Origin: Blastomyces gilchristii SLH14081
Lineage: Eukaryota > Ascomycota > Eurotiomycetes > Onygenales > Ajellomycetaceae
Reading direction: 5' to 3'
Assembly: GCF_000003855.2 (NCBI RefSeq)
Contig: NW_003101679.1
Location: 2,074,085-2,138,084 of the forward strand
DNA length: 64,000 bases
The translations under genes were made by a program, and so were the position numbers. The notes under the pieces are model-generated. The model was given only the letters and a program-made list of their open reading frames with translations, had not been told where the DNA came from and did not search any database. Shown here piece by piece: positions 49,001 through 59,999 of the stretch (position 1 is its first letter; the number at the start of each line of letters is the position of its first letter).

Positions 49001-50502
49001 TCTGATATCTGAAGCTCAGTTTTCATGACTGTAAAGTTCTCAGATATTCACAAAGTTATTATATAGATGTGCTTATCTTCTTTAATCAACTCTACAGTAT
49101 TAACTGATTCTATCTTTATAAGTGAGTCTATCAACACTGATCAGAAGTATAAACCTTACTCATAAACAGTTATATGTGAATTATGTCTTTGAAGTTATAC
49201 AAGTCTCAAGTACATATTATCTGTTATATTTATAATAATCACAGTTTTCATAAATCTTCTTCAGATTCTGAAGAGATCTTGTAATTTAAAAATGATTCTT
49301 ATAAGTCTCTCAGTTCTCAGATCTGAGTTCTCATACTCTGCTTATTATAAGAGCAGATTCTCAGTTTTTATCATTCAGCTTATTTACTCTGTAAGCTTCA
49401 GAGACACTACAGTGATCTGAAATTCTGAGTTTATCAATACTTCTCATGCTAATAAGATGGTAGTACTGCAGTGCAGTCTCTCTTGATAAGTATATATTTT
49501 TATTGAAGAAGTAACAGATTCAGGTGTTAGCTTTAAGACTCTTAAGAAGGCTGTTACTGACTCTGTTCATAACTTCTTAAATTTCTATTTTGATTTATCT
49601 GAATAGTTTGTACAGAGATGTTCTGATTTCAAATAGATAAAGTAGAGATTTGTTTTCTTAGTCTCTCTATAATACATTCTATTCACAGAAGCTTGTGAAG
49701 CTCTCTCTCTCTGCTTAGTAGTCAGATATTAATCTCTCTATATCTTATCATCTTTCTCTAGTAAATCTGTTCTCTATTATTCTGACTCTTGCAGAGCTGA
49801 TTAATAATTCACTCTCTACAGATCTGTGTCTCTTACAGTGATTTATAAGTGATGAATAAGAGTCATCAGTTTCTTCAGAGTTAAGAGCTTAGAGTCTCAC
49901 TCAATGAGCTTGTTCTGTATATCTTTATTCAATCTCTTTATAAACATTATTATTCAGATCTTATTTCAGAACTCTGTTTTCATAGATCTTAATTTACATT
50001 ATAATTTTATAAAGCACTGTGAGTAATCTTTATTAGATTTCTCATCTCTTTTTCTAATATTAATAATCACAGCTCAGATGTTCTCTGTTTAGCTTGTAAA
50101 GTCTCTTAACTTATTCTCTATATAGGTCTTAAGATCAGATTAGCAGAATCTCTTATAATCATTCTCTAGATAATTCAGCCAGTTCTTGACTTCAGTATAG
50201 TAGAGGTCTGTTATTATATAGATAACAGCTTCTTCATCTTTCATATCACACAGCTGAGCTTGTGAGTCAATTTCAAATACAAACTTATAAAAGCTTTTAT
50301 AGATTGTGATTCAGTAAGTGATCTTAAGTGATTACAGCTTAAGAAAGTTTCTTTTCAGTTTGCAGATGTCTCTGAAGATTATATCTGAAGACTTAGTTTA
50401 AGAGTGTTTATAGACAGTAAGTGTTTCTTATAGAAAAATAGCTTGATTTTATGAAAGATACTCAAGAATGTTCTTCACTAAGATTGATTTATTCATGAGT
50501 TC
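49000..50502 (-). pseudogene. Gypsy E gag and protease region
   Basis: Read leftwards from about 50500 (MNKSILVKNILEYL) through SSDIIFRDICKLKRNF and EEAVIYIITDLYYTEVKNWL, typical retrotransposon capsid-like sequence. A degenerate knuckle (LYFIYLKSEHLCTNYSDKSK, complement of about 49590-49650) follows, with Cys changed. The protease is not clearly delimited. Boundaries are approximate. Confidence 0.6.
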
Positions 50503-50512
50503 AGAGAGTTTC

Positions 50513-50887
50513 AGCCCCGGTGGCCGAATGGTTAATACAGCCACCCGGTAGTGCCTTCGCGTGGGAAATCAAGACACGTGAGTTCGAAACCCGCAGGGGA
50601 TACATTAAATTCAGAACTCAAGCACCTCAGATTTCTAATAAATACAGAGGTGTATAAATCACTTCAATGAATCACTCTATGTTTCTGAGCTGAGAAGTTC
50701 TTATTGTATGTATCTAATTATCACTTCTTTGTATTTTTCTATGTTCTTGTTATCTTGAGATGGTCTCAACACCTGTATTTCCTCCTGTATAATCAACACT
50801 TGACCTGTATTTAACATAACACAAGAACTTATCATAAGCTCCGCTTGCATATGAGTATCATGAAAGAATACTAATAATAATAATAAT
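50513..50887 (+). mobile_element. SINE-2, same family as SINE-1
   Basis: 375 bp, flanked by AGAGAGTTTC at 50503-50512 and 50888-50897. The A box TGGCCGAATGG is at 50521-50531 and the B box AGTTCGAAACC at 50580-50590 (first G mutated to A). Tail is (AAT)n at about 50873-50887. It aligns end to end with SINE-1, and most differences are C-to-T or G-to-A in SINE-2, making the pair a direct record of the local mutation pattern. It inserted near the gag start of gypsy E. Confidence 0.92.
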
Positions 50888-50897
50888 AGAGAGTTTC

Positions 50898-51087
50898 TCT
50901 GTCACAGATGTAGAGAATGATATTCTGTAAGTAGTTAATAAGTTCTCTGAGACTTCTTTTATAAAATTTATTCATGATTCAGATGACTGCTTCTGAATAT
51001 CTGCAGTAGAGTTTGCAGAAATTGAAGTATGCAAGTTTCTAGTTCTTTCAGTTATAATAAGTGATTGCTGACTCACTGAGCTTGAAA
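50898..51087 (-). promoter_or_regulatory. 5' leader and candidate primer-binding site of gypsy E
   Basis: Internal leader next to the 5' LTR. On the minus strand TTTCAAGCTCAGTGAG (complement of 51072-51087) follows the LTR. TTCAAGCT can pair with AGCTTGAA inside the LTR (complement of 51211-51218), 11 of 12 over the longer stretch, with a TATA-like TATATAG (about 51250-51257, complement) about 30 nt upstream of that segment. This suggests self-priming, more weakly than for copy B. Confidence 0.4.
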
Positions 51088-51345
51088 TGTAAGAATAAGT
51101 GCTCACAGACAAGTATTCAGATATTTGCAGCTTGATATAATGTGTACTGTTAACTACTAGAAGTATTCATAATAGAAAGATAAAACACAGAGATTAAATG
51201 TATAATAGCATTCAAGCTGAGTTATGAATAGTATTCATGAACTTCAGTCTATATAGTTGTGTGTAGTCAAGGGCCGCTAACTCTATTGATTACATGAGAG
51301 ATAGGAATAGAGGTAAAGAATCCGCGAGAAGCGGGATTTCTTACA
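51088..51345 (-). repeat. 5' LTR of gypsy E
   Basis: 258 bp, paired with 43705-43962. Confidence 0.92.
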
Positions 51346-51350
51346 GTTGT

Positions 51351-51412
51351 ATAAGATCTGTAAATATCATACTAATCTATTCAGTGTAGGCCTCTTATAC
51401 TTGAAAAACATT
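51351..51412 (+). promoter_or_regulatory. End of gypsy D 5' LTR and candidate self-priming site
   Basis: 51351-51399 completes the D 5' LTR (ATAAGATCTG to CCTCTTATA). TGAAAAACATT at 51402-51412 is the same candidate primer-binding site as in copy B, 2 nt past the LTR. Confidence 0.55.
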
Positions 51413-51677
51413 CATTGTCTTCTCATTAGAAATGATTATTCATCAAGAAGATATCTGAATGTGTAACAACACATAAGAAATAGAAAATAATTAAACAGTT
51501 AAATAGATAATGAGTTTTCAGATAGAAGCTTGCTTATCAGTCACTCTGACCCTGTAATAAGATCTTATAAGAGAATGTCAGTGAAAGATCTGAGAGTTAT
51601 GACATCTCAGATATATAAGATATTTATATAATTACACTTCTTCAGACTTCACAGATATTACATATTCAATAAATAAC

Positions 51678-52862
51678 ATGTCTAATGACAATATAAAAGA
51701 ACTCTTAAACACAAGTATAGAAGTGATATTACAGTGACTTTAAGTAATGTTAGAATTACAGCAGCAACAGATAGCAGACATGCATACAACTCAATAACTT
51801 TAATATAAGAAAATTCAATAATTAACTTAACAGAGAACTCATGCAACTTTAACATCTACAGAATCAAATATAATAATACTGAAGAAATGCTTAGATACTT
51901 CTGCATATTTTAATACTTCTGATCTCACTCTCTACTCATCATGAAGAATGAAAATGCTTGTGAAACTGAGTATAGATAAAGATGTCATCAGTTCATTAAT
52001 CAATCAAGATTGATATATCAATGAATAATTGAAGAATTATGTGAAATAGAAGTTTCATTCATGACTAAAAGCATATAAATCTGTATTACAAATATCAGAT
52101 AATATCATCAAATATCTTGATATTCTGTTCTAAGTCACTGCTATGCAACAGAAAGTATTAGATTGATTACAGAGTGTCTGACAGAGAAACACTTCTCTTA
52201 CAACATTTATTCCTGACTTTGACACTCAGATCTTAGAAGTAGATGATTAATCTTGAGAGAATTAAATGAAGATTAGCATGCTCAAGAACACATTGACTTT
52301 CAAACTCTTACAGACTCTTATAAGTGTAAATAAAGACCTGACTTATGAAGACTTCTGCACACAGCTCTGAACATTGATTGATTATCTTATCCAGCTCAAG
52401 AATATACAGAACAGTGATAGAAGACATTACATTTCAGTCACTTATACATCTACACCTGCACGGAAGAATAACAACAATGACACAGATGTCATGAACTGAG
52501 TGAACTCAAATGTCTACATATAAGCAAGAGTCTTCATTATTCAGATCAGCTTTCAAGTTTCTGAGATCACTTCTGAAGAAGTTATCAATTAACATCAACA
52601 TAAAGTATGCATTAACTGTAACTGATCAGAATACATTGCTTTCAACTGCTGATTAACCTATGTATCTTCTCACTCAAGAGAAAGATCAGTGTTTTCTCAC
52701 TTGAACAATGAATCAGCATCTGTTCATGCTAATCACATTGTAGTGAAGAAAGATTCAGAAGATAACTATGAGAATATTCTGATAAAACAGAGAAAAGATT
52801 AGCTTCTGTTTAAATTTATAAACAGAAGCTTGAAGAGATTGAATAACAATAATTTAAAGAAA
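51678..52862 (+). pseudogene. Gypsy D gag
   Basis: ATG at 51678 (MSNDNIKELLNTSIE). The capsid-like region includes QWLWVMLELQQQQIADMHTT and LKNTLTFKLLQTLISVNKDL. The zinc knuckle at about 52610-52655 reads CINCNWSEYIAFNC: CX2CX4HX4C with His changed to Tyr and Trp written TGA. Aligned with copy B gag. Several TGA and TAA codons. Confidence 0.83.
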
Positions 52863-55800
52863 AGATGACAATGAATGTGATTCTTATATCTACTGTGATA
52901 AATAATATGTATAATATGTAGATCATGGTAGATAGCAGTCTATATCACTATACAATGATTAAATCTTTAGTTATAAGACATCATGATCTTCAGTATATTC
53001 TCTTATCAAAACCCTGACTTCTCACAGAATTTAATGATTTAAAAGATGTTTGTATCTGTTATATGATGAAACTAAATATAGATGTTGAACAATATCAATA
53101 TAAAGATATCTATATATATAAAGTTGATAATCTTAATTATAATCTTATATTAGAACTTGTCTGACTATCTGAATAAGGCATCTTATTGAATGCTTGAAAC
53201 AGAAGCTTGATATTCTCTAACAATAATAGAATTCATGAAGATGGTATTTACAAGACTATGAATCTTATACAGATCTCTGCTAACACTTATAAAATGCTCT
53301 GAAAAAGAGATCATTATTAAAACTGCTAACAGAGTCACTGATAAAATCACTGATAGCAGAATTATATATCAATCTATTTCATCAGCCTGGCTGATATCAA
53401 GAAAGCTCCAGAGAAGTTATTCTGTACTACAATAACAGATTCTTATACAAACCTCTTTCAATAATATTATGAACATCTAGATATCTTCTAATAAGACAAC
53501 ATTATAAATTTACTTCTCTTATGAGATTCAGAAATAGATCACAGTATTAAGTTAGAGAAGTAGAATAGTAAGAACTCTGAATTATTATAAGACTCTCTTT
53601 ATAATATGTCTTGAGATGAACATCTTCTTCTTCAAAAGACACTTAATGATCTGTTGAATAAGAGATTCATATATATTAGTAACTCTTCTACTGCTGCTTC
53701 TATTCTCTTTGCAAAGAAATCAGATGAAGAACTCTGATTCTGTGTGAACTATTAAGATCTGAACAGATTGATAAAGAAAGATCATTATCTCTTATCACTC
53801 ATCAATGAAATCTTAGCATGTATTGAATGAGCTCAATGATTTATAAAGTTAGATATCATCAATGTGTTTCATAAGATTTGTATCACTGAAGAAGATGAAT
53901 GTCTTACAGTATTTCAAACACATTATAATCTCTTTGAATGAATAGTTGCACTCTTTGAACTGATTAATGCTCTCAGTACATTTCAGAAGTATATTAACTG
54001 AGTACTCTGAGACTTTCTTGATAAATTTGTATTCACTTATCTAGATCACATTCTCATCTTCACTGATAAATTCAGAAAGAAATATCAAGAGTATGTGTAA
54101 AGAGTATTACAATGATTACAAGAAGCAGAACTATCAATCAATATTGATAAGTGTGATTTTAAAGTTAAGAGTACTAAATATCTAGATTTCATCATAGAAG
54201 CTAGCAAGAGAATTTGAATGAATTCTGAGAAGATCTCTCTCATTCTTGAATGAGAAGCTTCACACACTGTGAAAGATGTATAAAGCTTCATTGAATTTGC
54301 TAACTTCTATCAGTGATTTATATAAAACTTCTCAGATATTGCAAGATCACTTACAGAACTTATCAAGAAGAACTCTGTATTTCAGTGATTAGTGAACATT
54401 GACACTGTATTCACACAGATGAAGAAGATATTCATTAATATCTCTCTGCTGATGACATTTGATTCTGATTATAAGACAGTTGTTGAAGCTGATTTCTCTG
54501 ACTATATCACAGAAGAAGCTATATTACAATATGATGATAAAGATGTTCTACAATCATGCATCTTCATGTCTAAGAAACTGAGTCCTGCTGAATGCAATTA
54601 TGAGATCTATGATAAAGAACTTCTCATGATTGTATACTATCTAAAAGAATGAAACTCTGAACTCTGAAGTGTCTTCAAATTTGAGATAATCACAGAGTAT
54701 AAGAGTCTCAAATACTTCATCATCACTTTTAAGCTTACAGAATGACAGATGCAATGATCTGAGTTCTTAAGCCACTCTCATTTTACAATACACCATCAAT
54801 CTGACAGTTAGAACTCGATGACAGATGCTCTCTTATGATGAGAGCAAGATATGTCATCTGATGTAACAGATACTCACTGAATGAACTGAGAGCATCAGCT
54901 CTTGAATCTGAAGATACTAGTTAATCAAGATGAAACAGCTCATGACACTATACATGCTTCTTCAATTAGAACTGTCACTGATATCTCAACTTCTTTTAAA
55001 CCTACATTAGATGAACTATAACATACAGCAGCTCAAACTGATGAACTTCTTCAAGTACTCACTGAAGCAGTACAACAAGAAGTACTTCAATTTCCTTCAG
55101 AACTATGTATAAGAACTGATATCTCACAATGTTCAATTGATGATAATAACACTCTACAATTCTGTGAATAATGCTGAGTCTCTCACTCTGAATTATTACA
55201 TATCTGAATAATGTGAGAGATGCATGATTCTTATATAATCAGTCATTCAGACTGTGAATAACTGTATTGAATAATCTCTTGAGAATTCTACTGATCTGAG
55301 ATATTAAACAGTATCAGATACTTTGTGTGAAACAGCAATCACTGTTCTTCTATTATCTTATGAAAGAACTGTAGAAAAGATCTACTGAAATCACTTAATA
55401 TCTCTGATAATATCTGATAAGATGTAGTAATTGACTTCACTATTAATCTATCTGAGAGTAAGAGTTATAAGAATATTCTGATCATTGTTGATAAATTAAG
55501 TAAAGATATAATATTAAAATCTTGTGATAAGATAAATACTGAAAAAGTTACTAAAGCCTTCTTACAGAGTTTATTCTATTGAATACATGAGTTATCAAGA
55601 TCTATTATATCAGACTGAGACTGTCAATTCATGAGTATTCTCTGAACAAGAATCTGTCAAGTTCTTGAGATTATATATTATTTATCAACTGTCTATCACT
55701 CTGAGACTGATGATATATCAGAATGAATAATTCAGACTGTAAAGAACTATCTTTATAAGTTCTGTAATCATTTATAAAATGATTGATATAATCTTCTTCT

Positions 55801-56482
55801 ATACACAGAGATCACTATCAATGATTGAGATGCTGTTTTAACAGATATAAGCCTGTTCTTTCTTGCACACAGTTATTACATGAAGGTGTTAGATCTTCTA
55901 GAGATCACACAGTTCACACTGAATCTCTGAAGTCTGATTCAGATTATCAATAATATAGTAACAAAGCTCTAAGACACTCATGACTGAGCAGAGGCCTTCA
56001 TAACAAGTACTAAACAAGATTAAGAAGATCAAGCTAATATTCAACAAGATTCTGCAGAGCAGTATAAGATAGAAGATCTTGTATAATTAAATCTCAAGAA
56101 TATACAGATTACATGTTCATTCTGTACATTGAATTATCATTATATGAAATACACAGTGACAGAGATTCTAGACAGTTATAACTATCATCTTAATACTTAA
56201 TCAGAAATTCATAATATATTTCATACAAGCTTGCTTCACTGCACTGTCACTGATCTGTTCTCTTCTTAACTGACTTCTGACTGACAGCTGCCAGAGATTG
56301 TAGAAGAAGATAATGAACTTGAATAAGAGATTAAGAATATTCTTGATAAGAGACCCCGCGGCCGCAGCTGATAATATCTTATAAAATGAGTCAGGTATGA
56401 TCATCTGATCTGAACTCTGAGTTCTGCGAAATCTGAGATCACAGCTATTGAGCTACGCACGACTGGCAAAGAGAGAAGCTAA
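52863..56482 (+). pseudogene. Gypsy D pol: protease, RT, RNase H, integrase, chromodomain
   Basis: The most readable pol in the window. The protease region is at about 52900-53160 (IMVDSSLYHYT; active-site motif not intact). RT is at about 53660-54110, with KKSDEELWFCVNYWDLNRLI and box YLDHIL at 54038-54055 (second Asp to His). RNase H is at about 54390-54860: TVVEADFSDYITEEAILQY and AECNYEIYDKELLMIVYYL (open 54392-54652). Integrase is at about 55370-55980: VIDFTINLSESKSYKNILI, SIISDWDCQF, YHSETDDISEW. The chromodomain is at about 56300-56420: IVEEDNELE, YLMKWVRYDH. Trp is almost always TGA. A CpG-rich island (ACCCCGCGGCCGCAG, 56353-56367) survives. Confidence 0.9.
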
Positions 56483-56581
56483 TGTGACAGACTGCACCTG
56501 ATCGATTATAGAGACTATTCTGTTACACTTCACAGATTCCTATCACTCTGATTCTTGGTTGCTGATTCTCAGCTGAAAACC
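56483..56581 (+). repeat. 3' LTR of gypsy D (first part)
   Basis: TGTGACAGACTGCACC to CAGCTGAAAACC; continues at 57667-57886 after the chimeric SINE. Confidence 0.9.
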
Positions 56582-57654
56582 ATGGCCCGGTGGCGTAGTG
56601 GTTAACTACGCTACCATGGAGCCCCAATTAGCGGCCTTCCCCCCGGGGAATGAATGCCAAGAGGGGGCAGGTTCGAACCCTGCGAGGGCCATCTTAACCA
56701 CAGCTTCCACTGTTAAGTCATAAAACAGTACCAGGGGCCCCCGGGTGCACTATAGTGAATCATTGTCAAGCTTAAGATGTCCATCCCAGGGGTCCCCGGG
56801 CACTAATTCTCACTGATCTTAGGGTTAACAGCTCCCTGGGCGCTTCAAGTTAGATCAGTACTAGAGTGATTGAGGTCTAGAGTGCTCGCAGGATAGTAAA
56901 TCATTGTCAAGCTTAACTGGCCAGGCCTCATCCCCCTCACTCTAGGCACCCACTTCTGGGGAATGAGATTTAAAAACTATCCAATTAGGACACTCTGGGC
57001 CTAGCAAGGACCTAGGTGAGACGAGGCCTAGGCGCCCTTAATAGGTGGTTAGTGCAAGCAAGACCGTGACAGCCAATTGATAGGCTGAAATGCTGAGATT
57101 GGCAGCCGGAAGGTTAGAGACTTAACTAGAATTGAGTAGCTCTGGTGTTATTCTTAGTGAGGATTTCACTTATGAGTAAGCTAGTTACAGAAGCTAGCTG
57201 GGCGGCAGCCCTTTAGAGGGAATGATAACCCCTGGAGCGGGCCTGAGAGGACAGAGGCAGTGATCAGTTATATAGAATGTTAAAATATGTATATAGCTTA
57301 AGATGTAAACTGCAGAGATCTTGTTCTATAGCTCTCTTTACTGTACTTGTTTCCTTCTGTTCTTTTCTCTATCTATTTAATGTGTCTATCTTTAAGACTA
57401 TGTTCTCTTTTCTTTTGTCATAATATTTTCAAATGATTTCAAACTATCAGAAGGTGTTGAAATACTGCAATTTATAAACAGTTTTTGTATTCTGAGCTGG
57501 AATTTTCTGATTTTGCATATTTGAAATTGATAAATGTATAATAGTTGACTCTATAGATATAGGAAAAACCCTGAGAACTAAAGATTCTCAGGTAGATGTT
57601 ATAGTCTCTGACTGCATACATCTATAATTGAAGAATAATAATAATAATAATAAT
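56582..57654 (+). mobile_element. Chimeric SINE: tRNA-like head, GC-rich body, LINE 3' end
   Basis: 1073 bp, flanked by CAGCTGAAAACC at 56570-56581 and 57655-57666. Head 56583-56690: A box TGGCGTAGTGG (56591-56601) matches the pol III consensus, B box GGTTCGAACCC (56670-56680) nearly so, with a perfect GCAGG/CCTGC T-stem and GGCCC/GGGCC end pairing. The head is ~107 nt, longer than a normal tRNA. The body to about 57255 is GC-rich, of unknown origin, with internal repeats (AATCATTGTCAAGCTTAA at about 56758 and 56900). From about 57355 to the end it matches the LINE 3' UTR (10510-10801), including the hairpin and (AAT)n tail. Likely mobilised by the LINE. Confidence 0.9.
57570..57592 (+). promoter_or_regulatory. 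LINE-type 3' hairpin in the chimeric SINE
   Basis: CCTGAGAA-CTAAAGA-TTCTCAGG, an 8-bp stem matching the LINE-1 hairpin at 10719-10740 apart from one inserted base in the loop side. Confidence 0.75.
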
Positions 57655-57666
57655 CAGCTGAAAACC

Positions 57667-57886
57667 TATGAAATTTCTATTCTTTCACCCTGAAGCTTCA
57701 TCACATATGAAAACCTGTATTCTTCCGCCCCGAAGTTCCACTGTGTACACCACCATGTACACATATAAATATTCACTTCAATCACTGATTTTCACCTTTC
57801 TCTTTCTTTCCTTCTCTAACATTTTTCACTTTGTTATATAAGATCTATAAATATTATACCAATCTATTCGGCGTAGACCTCTTATA
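57667..57886 (+). repeat. 3' LTR of gypsy D (second part)
   Basis: Resumes at TATGAAATTTCTATTC and ends GGCGTAGACCTCTTATA. Contains TATAAATATTCACTTC near 57765 and the duplicated ATTCTTCCGCCCCGAAG unit. Confidence 0.9.
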
Positions 57887-57891
57887 ATTAA

Positions 57892-59084
57892 GTATTAATG
57901 AAAGCTCTTCAGTCACTGAAAAAGTAATTCTTATTTAAAAGAATATGAAATTATGATAGAAAACATCTCTGTTTTTAATTCTTTGTAAGAATATTGTGTA
58001 TAATTCAGAGAAAAACATCTTACTTTTTCAAGAGAAGTAAAAAACTAATTCTAAGATGTTTTTTTTTTTTTGCATTAACTGCTGTAGAAGAATGAGATAG
58101 AAACTACTAAGATATATACTACTATATACTCTCTATCAAGACTTTCTCTCTTCAGAGTCTTGATATTATAGAGAATATAAGTCTGTTTCTATATAATAAT
58201 AAAAATATTATCAGTGAGATGTAGAGGAACTGATTATTTATATCTTAAAATAGAAGACTTTATCAATGATTATATTAATATAGAGTTAATTCTTAAATTC
58301 AATAGAAATCTAGTGTTACTATTCTCAATTTCTTGCATAATTTATTGAATATTAAGATATTAAAACTAGATTTAATATATCTCACTATGCAGAGATCAAA
58401 GACTCAGTCAGACCTTGAAATATACTGATTTTATAGTTGTTGATGTGTCATTGTTCACTGATTAAGTATCAAATACTGTTACTTAGATATCTTTTTGCAT
58501 TTTTCTGCTGAGAATGAGTCAGATTGAGAGGAGCGATACAAGAATGAGACTTAGCATTGATGTCTTGATATATCAAAGACAGACAGAGTTTTCACAGAGA
58601 TTATACTTCAGATATGTTTATTAATTATATGCTTGATATTATTACTGAGATATCTTTTTGTATTTTTCTGCTAGAAATGAGCCAGATTGAGAAGAGTGAT
58701 ATGAGAGAGGGACTTAGCATTGATGTTTTGAAACATCAAAGATAGACAGGGTTTTCACAGAGATTGCTTCTCAGATATCTTCACAATCACAGATCAGGGA
58801 TCTTTCAATCTCAAGAAGATTCGTGCATATGACTAGGTCTCTTCATCTTACAATTTGTATGCCAATTTGGCCCGGGGTTGTGGTGTGATAGGGGTGAATG
58901 TGGGATAATCCCACACAGAAGTTTTGAACAACATCAGGTTCACATTTGACTGGATAACTTCACCACCACACGGGGTATGGGGTCGGCGATGGGGTCAAAA
59001 TGCTCATATAATCGAGGGCTCTGCGATGGGGCTATCGGCGGGTTCTTAGTCGAAGAATTGAGCGAGTTGGTGGTGGAGCGGTTG
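57892..59084 (-). promoter_or_regulatory. 5' leader of LINE-3 with duplicated unit
   Basis: The outer leader of LINE-3, beyond the gypsy D insertion. It matches 21449-22500 (LINE-2) and 3274-4290 (complement). A ~180-bp unit occurs twice, at about 58455-58620 and 58635-58800, both holding AGATATCTTTTTG, TTTTTCTGCT, GACTTAGCATTGATGT and CATCAAAGA-like blocks. The other leaders have it once. The edge is GGAGCGGTTG at 59075-59084, matching CAACCGCTCC at 3274. Confidence 0.8.
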
Positions 59085-59229
59085 GGTTCAAAGATAGAGA
59101 TATTTATAGTAAAATAAATATACAAGTCAAGAGAGATAGTATAAGTAAGTATTAAATAAGTATTATAGTAAGCTGATAATAATAAGAAATATAGTAGTAA
59201 TATAATATTAATAATATTTAATAGTGTAT
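59085..59229. other. AT-rich spacer
   Basis: Between the LINE-3 leader edge and the candidate LTR of gypsy F. Very A- and T-rich. I see no gene or repeat partner for it in this window. Confidence 0.4.
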
Positions 59230-59999
59230 TGTGGTTCGGAAGAAAAGAACGTACAATCACTGAATAATAACACGGTCACTTCTGAACATGCTTACAAATG
59301 TAAAAGAGGCTCTAGCAGCCACTAATTAATTTAGATAACATATATAAGAAGCGAGTGTACGCCTGTAATTGTATGCTGACTCCAGCAATCCTTGAATGAC
59401 ATCTGATAGCATGTCTAAAAACTGGTGAGAAGTGCAGGCTTTTTCAGAGTGTGATAATTTCATCTACAAAGTAATTCATAGTTATCATGTCAGTGTGGTT
59501 CTAAATGTCTCAAAAGATAGCATATAAAGAAGCAGTGAGGAGAAGCGCATCTGATTGATACTGCTCTGCTTGTTAAGAGAAAACTTCACACTCAGGTGAA
59601 TGTCATGTATGTGAACAGATGAGATGTGAGAAAAGAAAAAAGAAGAATGAGAGCAGTAAACCAGATTCAAAGAAGTTCACTCTCTACTCAGAAGAATAAA
59701 AAGAGAAAGAGATGATCATTATCAGAGTTATATGATAATAACAGCAATCATATAATAATATAATGATAGACACTGTATAATCAATGAAAAATCACTGAAA
59801 TGAACATCTTCTCTAGTTAATATAAATAATAACATTCTTCTCTGCTATCTGAACTGAAAGGTATGCAGAACCACTCAGAGAGTTTACTCAAAACAGTAAG
59901 AAAAGTAACTGAGATCACTGAACTGAAAGTGAAACTCTGTATATATACAAGAATTCTAAATGAGATTCAGGTCTTCTATACACAGTGATAGACTGAGAT
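59230..59999 (+). other. Possible LTR and leader of gypsy F
   Basis: TGTGGTTCGGAAG at 59230 could be an LTR start, and CATATATAAGAAGCG near 59340 a TATA region. No second copy lies in the window, so the LTR is not proven. No clear protein is seen here. Confidence 0.25.

Larger units (their letters stand above)
43705..51345 (-). mobile_element. Gypsy copy E, second chromovirus family
   Basis: 7641 bp including SINE-2. Identical-length LTRs (258 bp) lie at 43705-43962 and 51088-51345, TGTAAGAATAAG to TTTCTTACA. The TSD is GTTAT (43700-43704) and GTTGT (51346-51350), one A/G difference. It sits inside the 5' LTR of gypsy D. Gag-pol is on the minus strand. Between the end of pol (~45690) and the 3' LTR there is ~1.7 kb of extra sequence with a possible antisense frame. 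The right (5') LTR keeps CpG (TCCGCGAGAAGCGGG) where the left LTR is mutated (TTCATGAGAAGTGAG). Confidence 0.92.
43434..57886 (+). mobile_element. Gypsy copy D, complete chromovirus carrying nested elements
   Basis: It is flanked by ATTAA at 43429-43433 and 57887-57891. LTRs: 5' = 43434-43704 plus 51351-51399 (split by gypsy E); 3' = 56483-56581 plus 57667-57886 (split by the chimeric SINE). Restored lengths are nearly equal, about 320 and 319 bp. Gag, protease, RT, RNase H, integrase and chromodomain lie at 51678-56482. Same family as A, B and C, but the D LTR has an extra ~45 bp partial tandem duplication (GAAAACCT...ATTCTTC...GAAG units near 43530-43610). Confidence 0.92.
30955..59084 (-). 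mobile_element. LINE-3, full-length Tad1-type element split by two insertions
   Basis: Three pieces read as one minus-strand LINE: 57892-59084 (leader), 39562-43433 (leader end, ORF1, ORF2 N-terminus) and 30955-33508 (ORF2 C-terminus, 3' UTR, (AAT)n tail at 30955-30967). The hAT at 33517-39553 and gypsy copy D at 43434-57886 interrupt it, each with a clear TSD. This is the most mutated LINE: its RT box is YMKN in place of YMDD (complement of about 33164-33178). Its own TSD is not recognisable: the left flank is gypsy C and the right flank is the region leading to gypsy F. Confidence 0.9.

Noticed and set aside
50513..50600. Functional tRNA-Ser/Leu gene
   Set aside because: The tRNA-like part is the head of a 375-bp element with (AAT)n tail and TSD, present again at 26646-27026. 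Cloverleaf pairing is imperfect.
56583..56690. Functional tRNA gene
   Set aside because: It is ~107 nt, with no clear anticodon arm and an acceptor stem only five pairs long, and it heads a TSD-flanked chimeric SINE.
58940..59260. 106-codon minus-strand ORF
   Set aside because: It spans the LINE-3 leader edge and an AT-rich spacer, with simple Leu/Tyr/Ile composition and no recognisable motif. Treated as chance.
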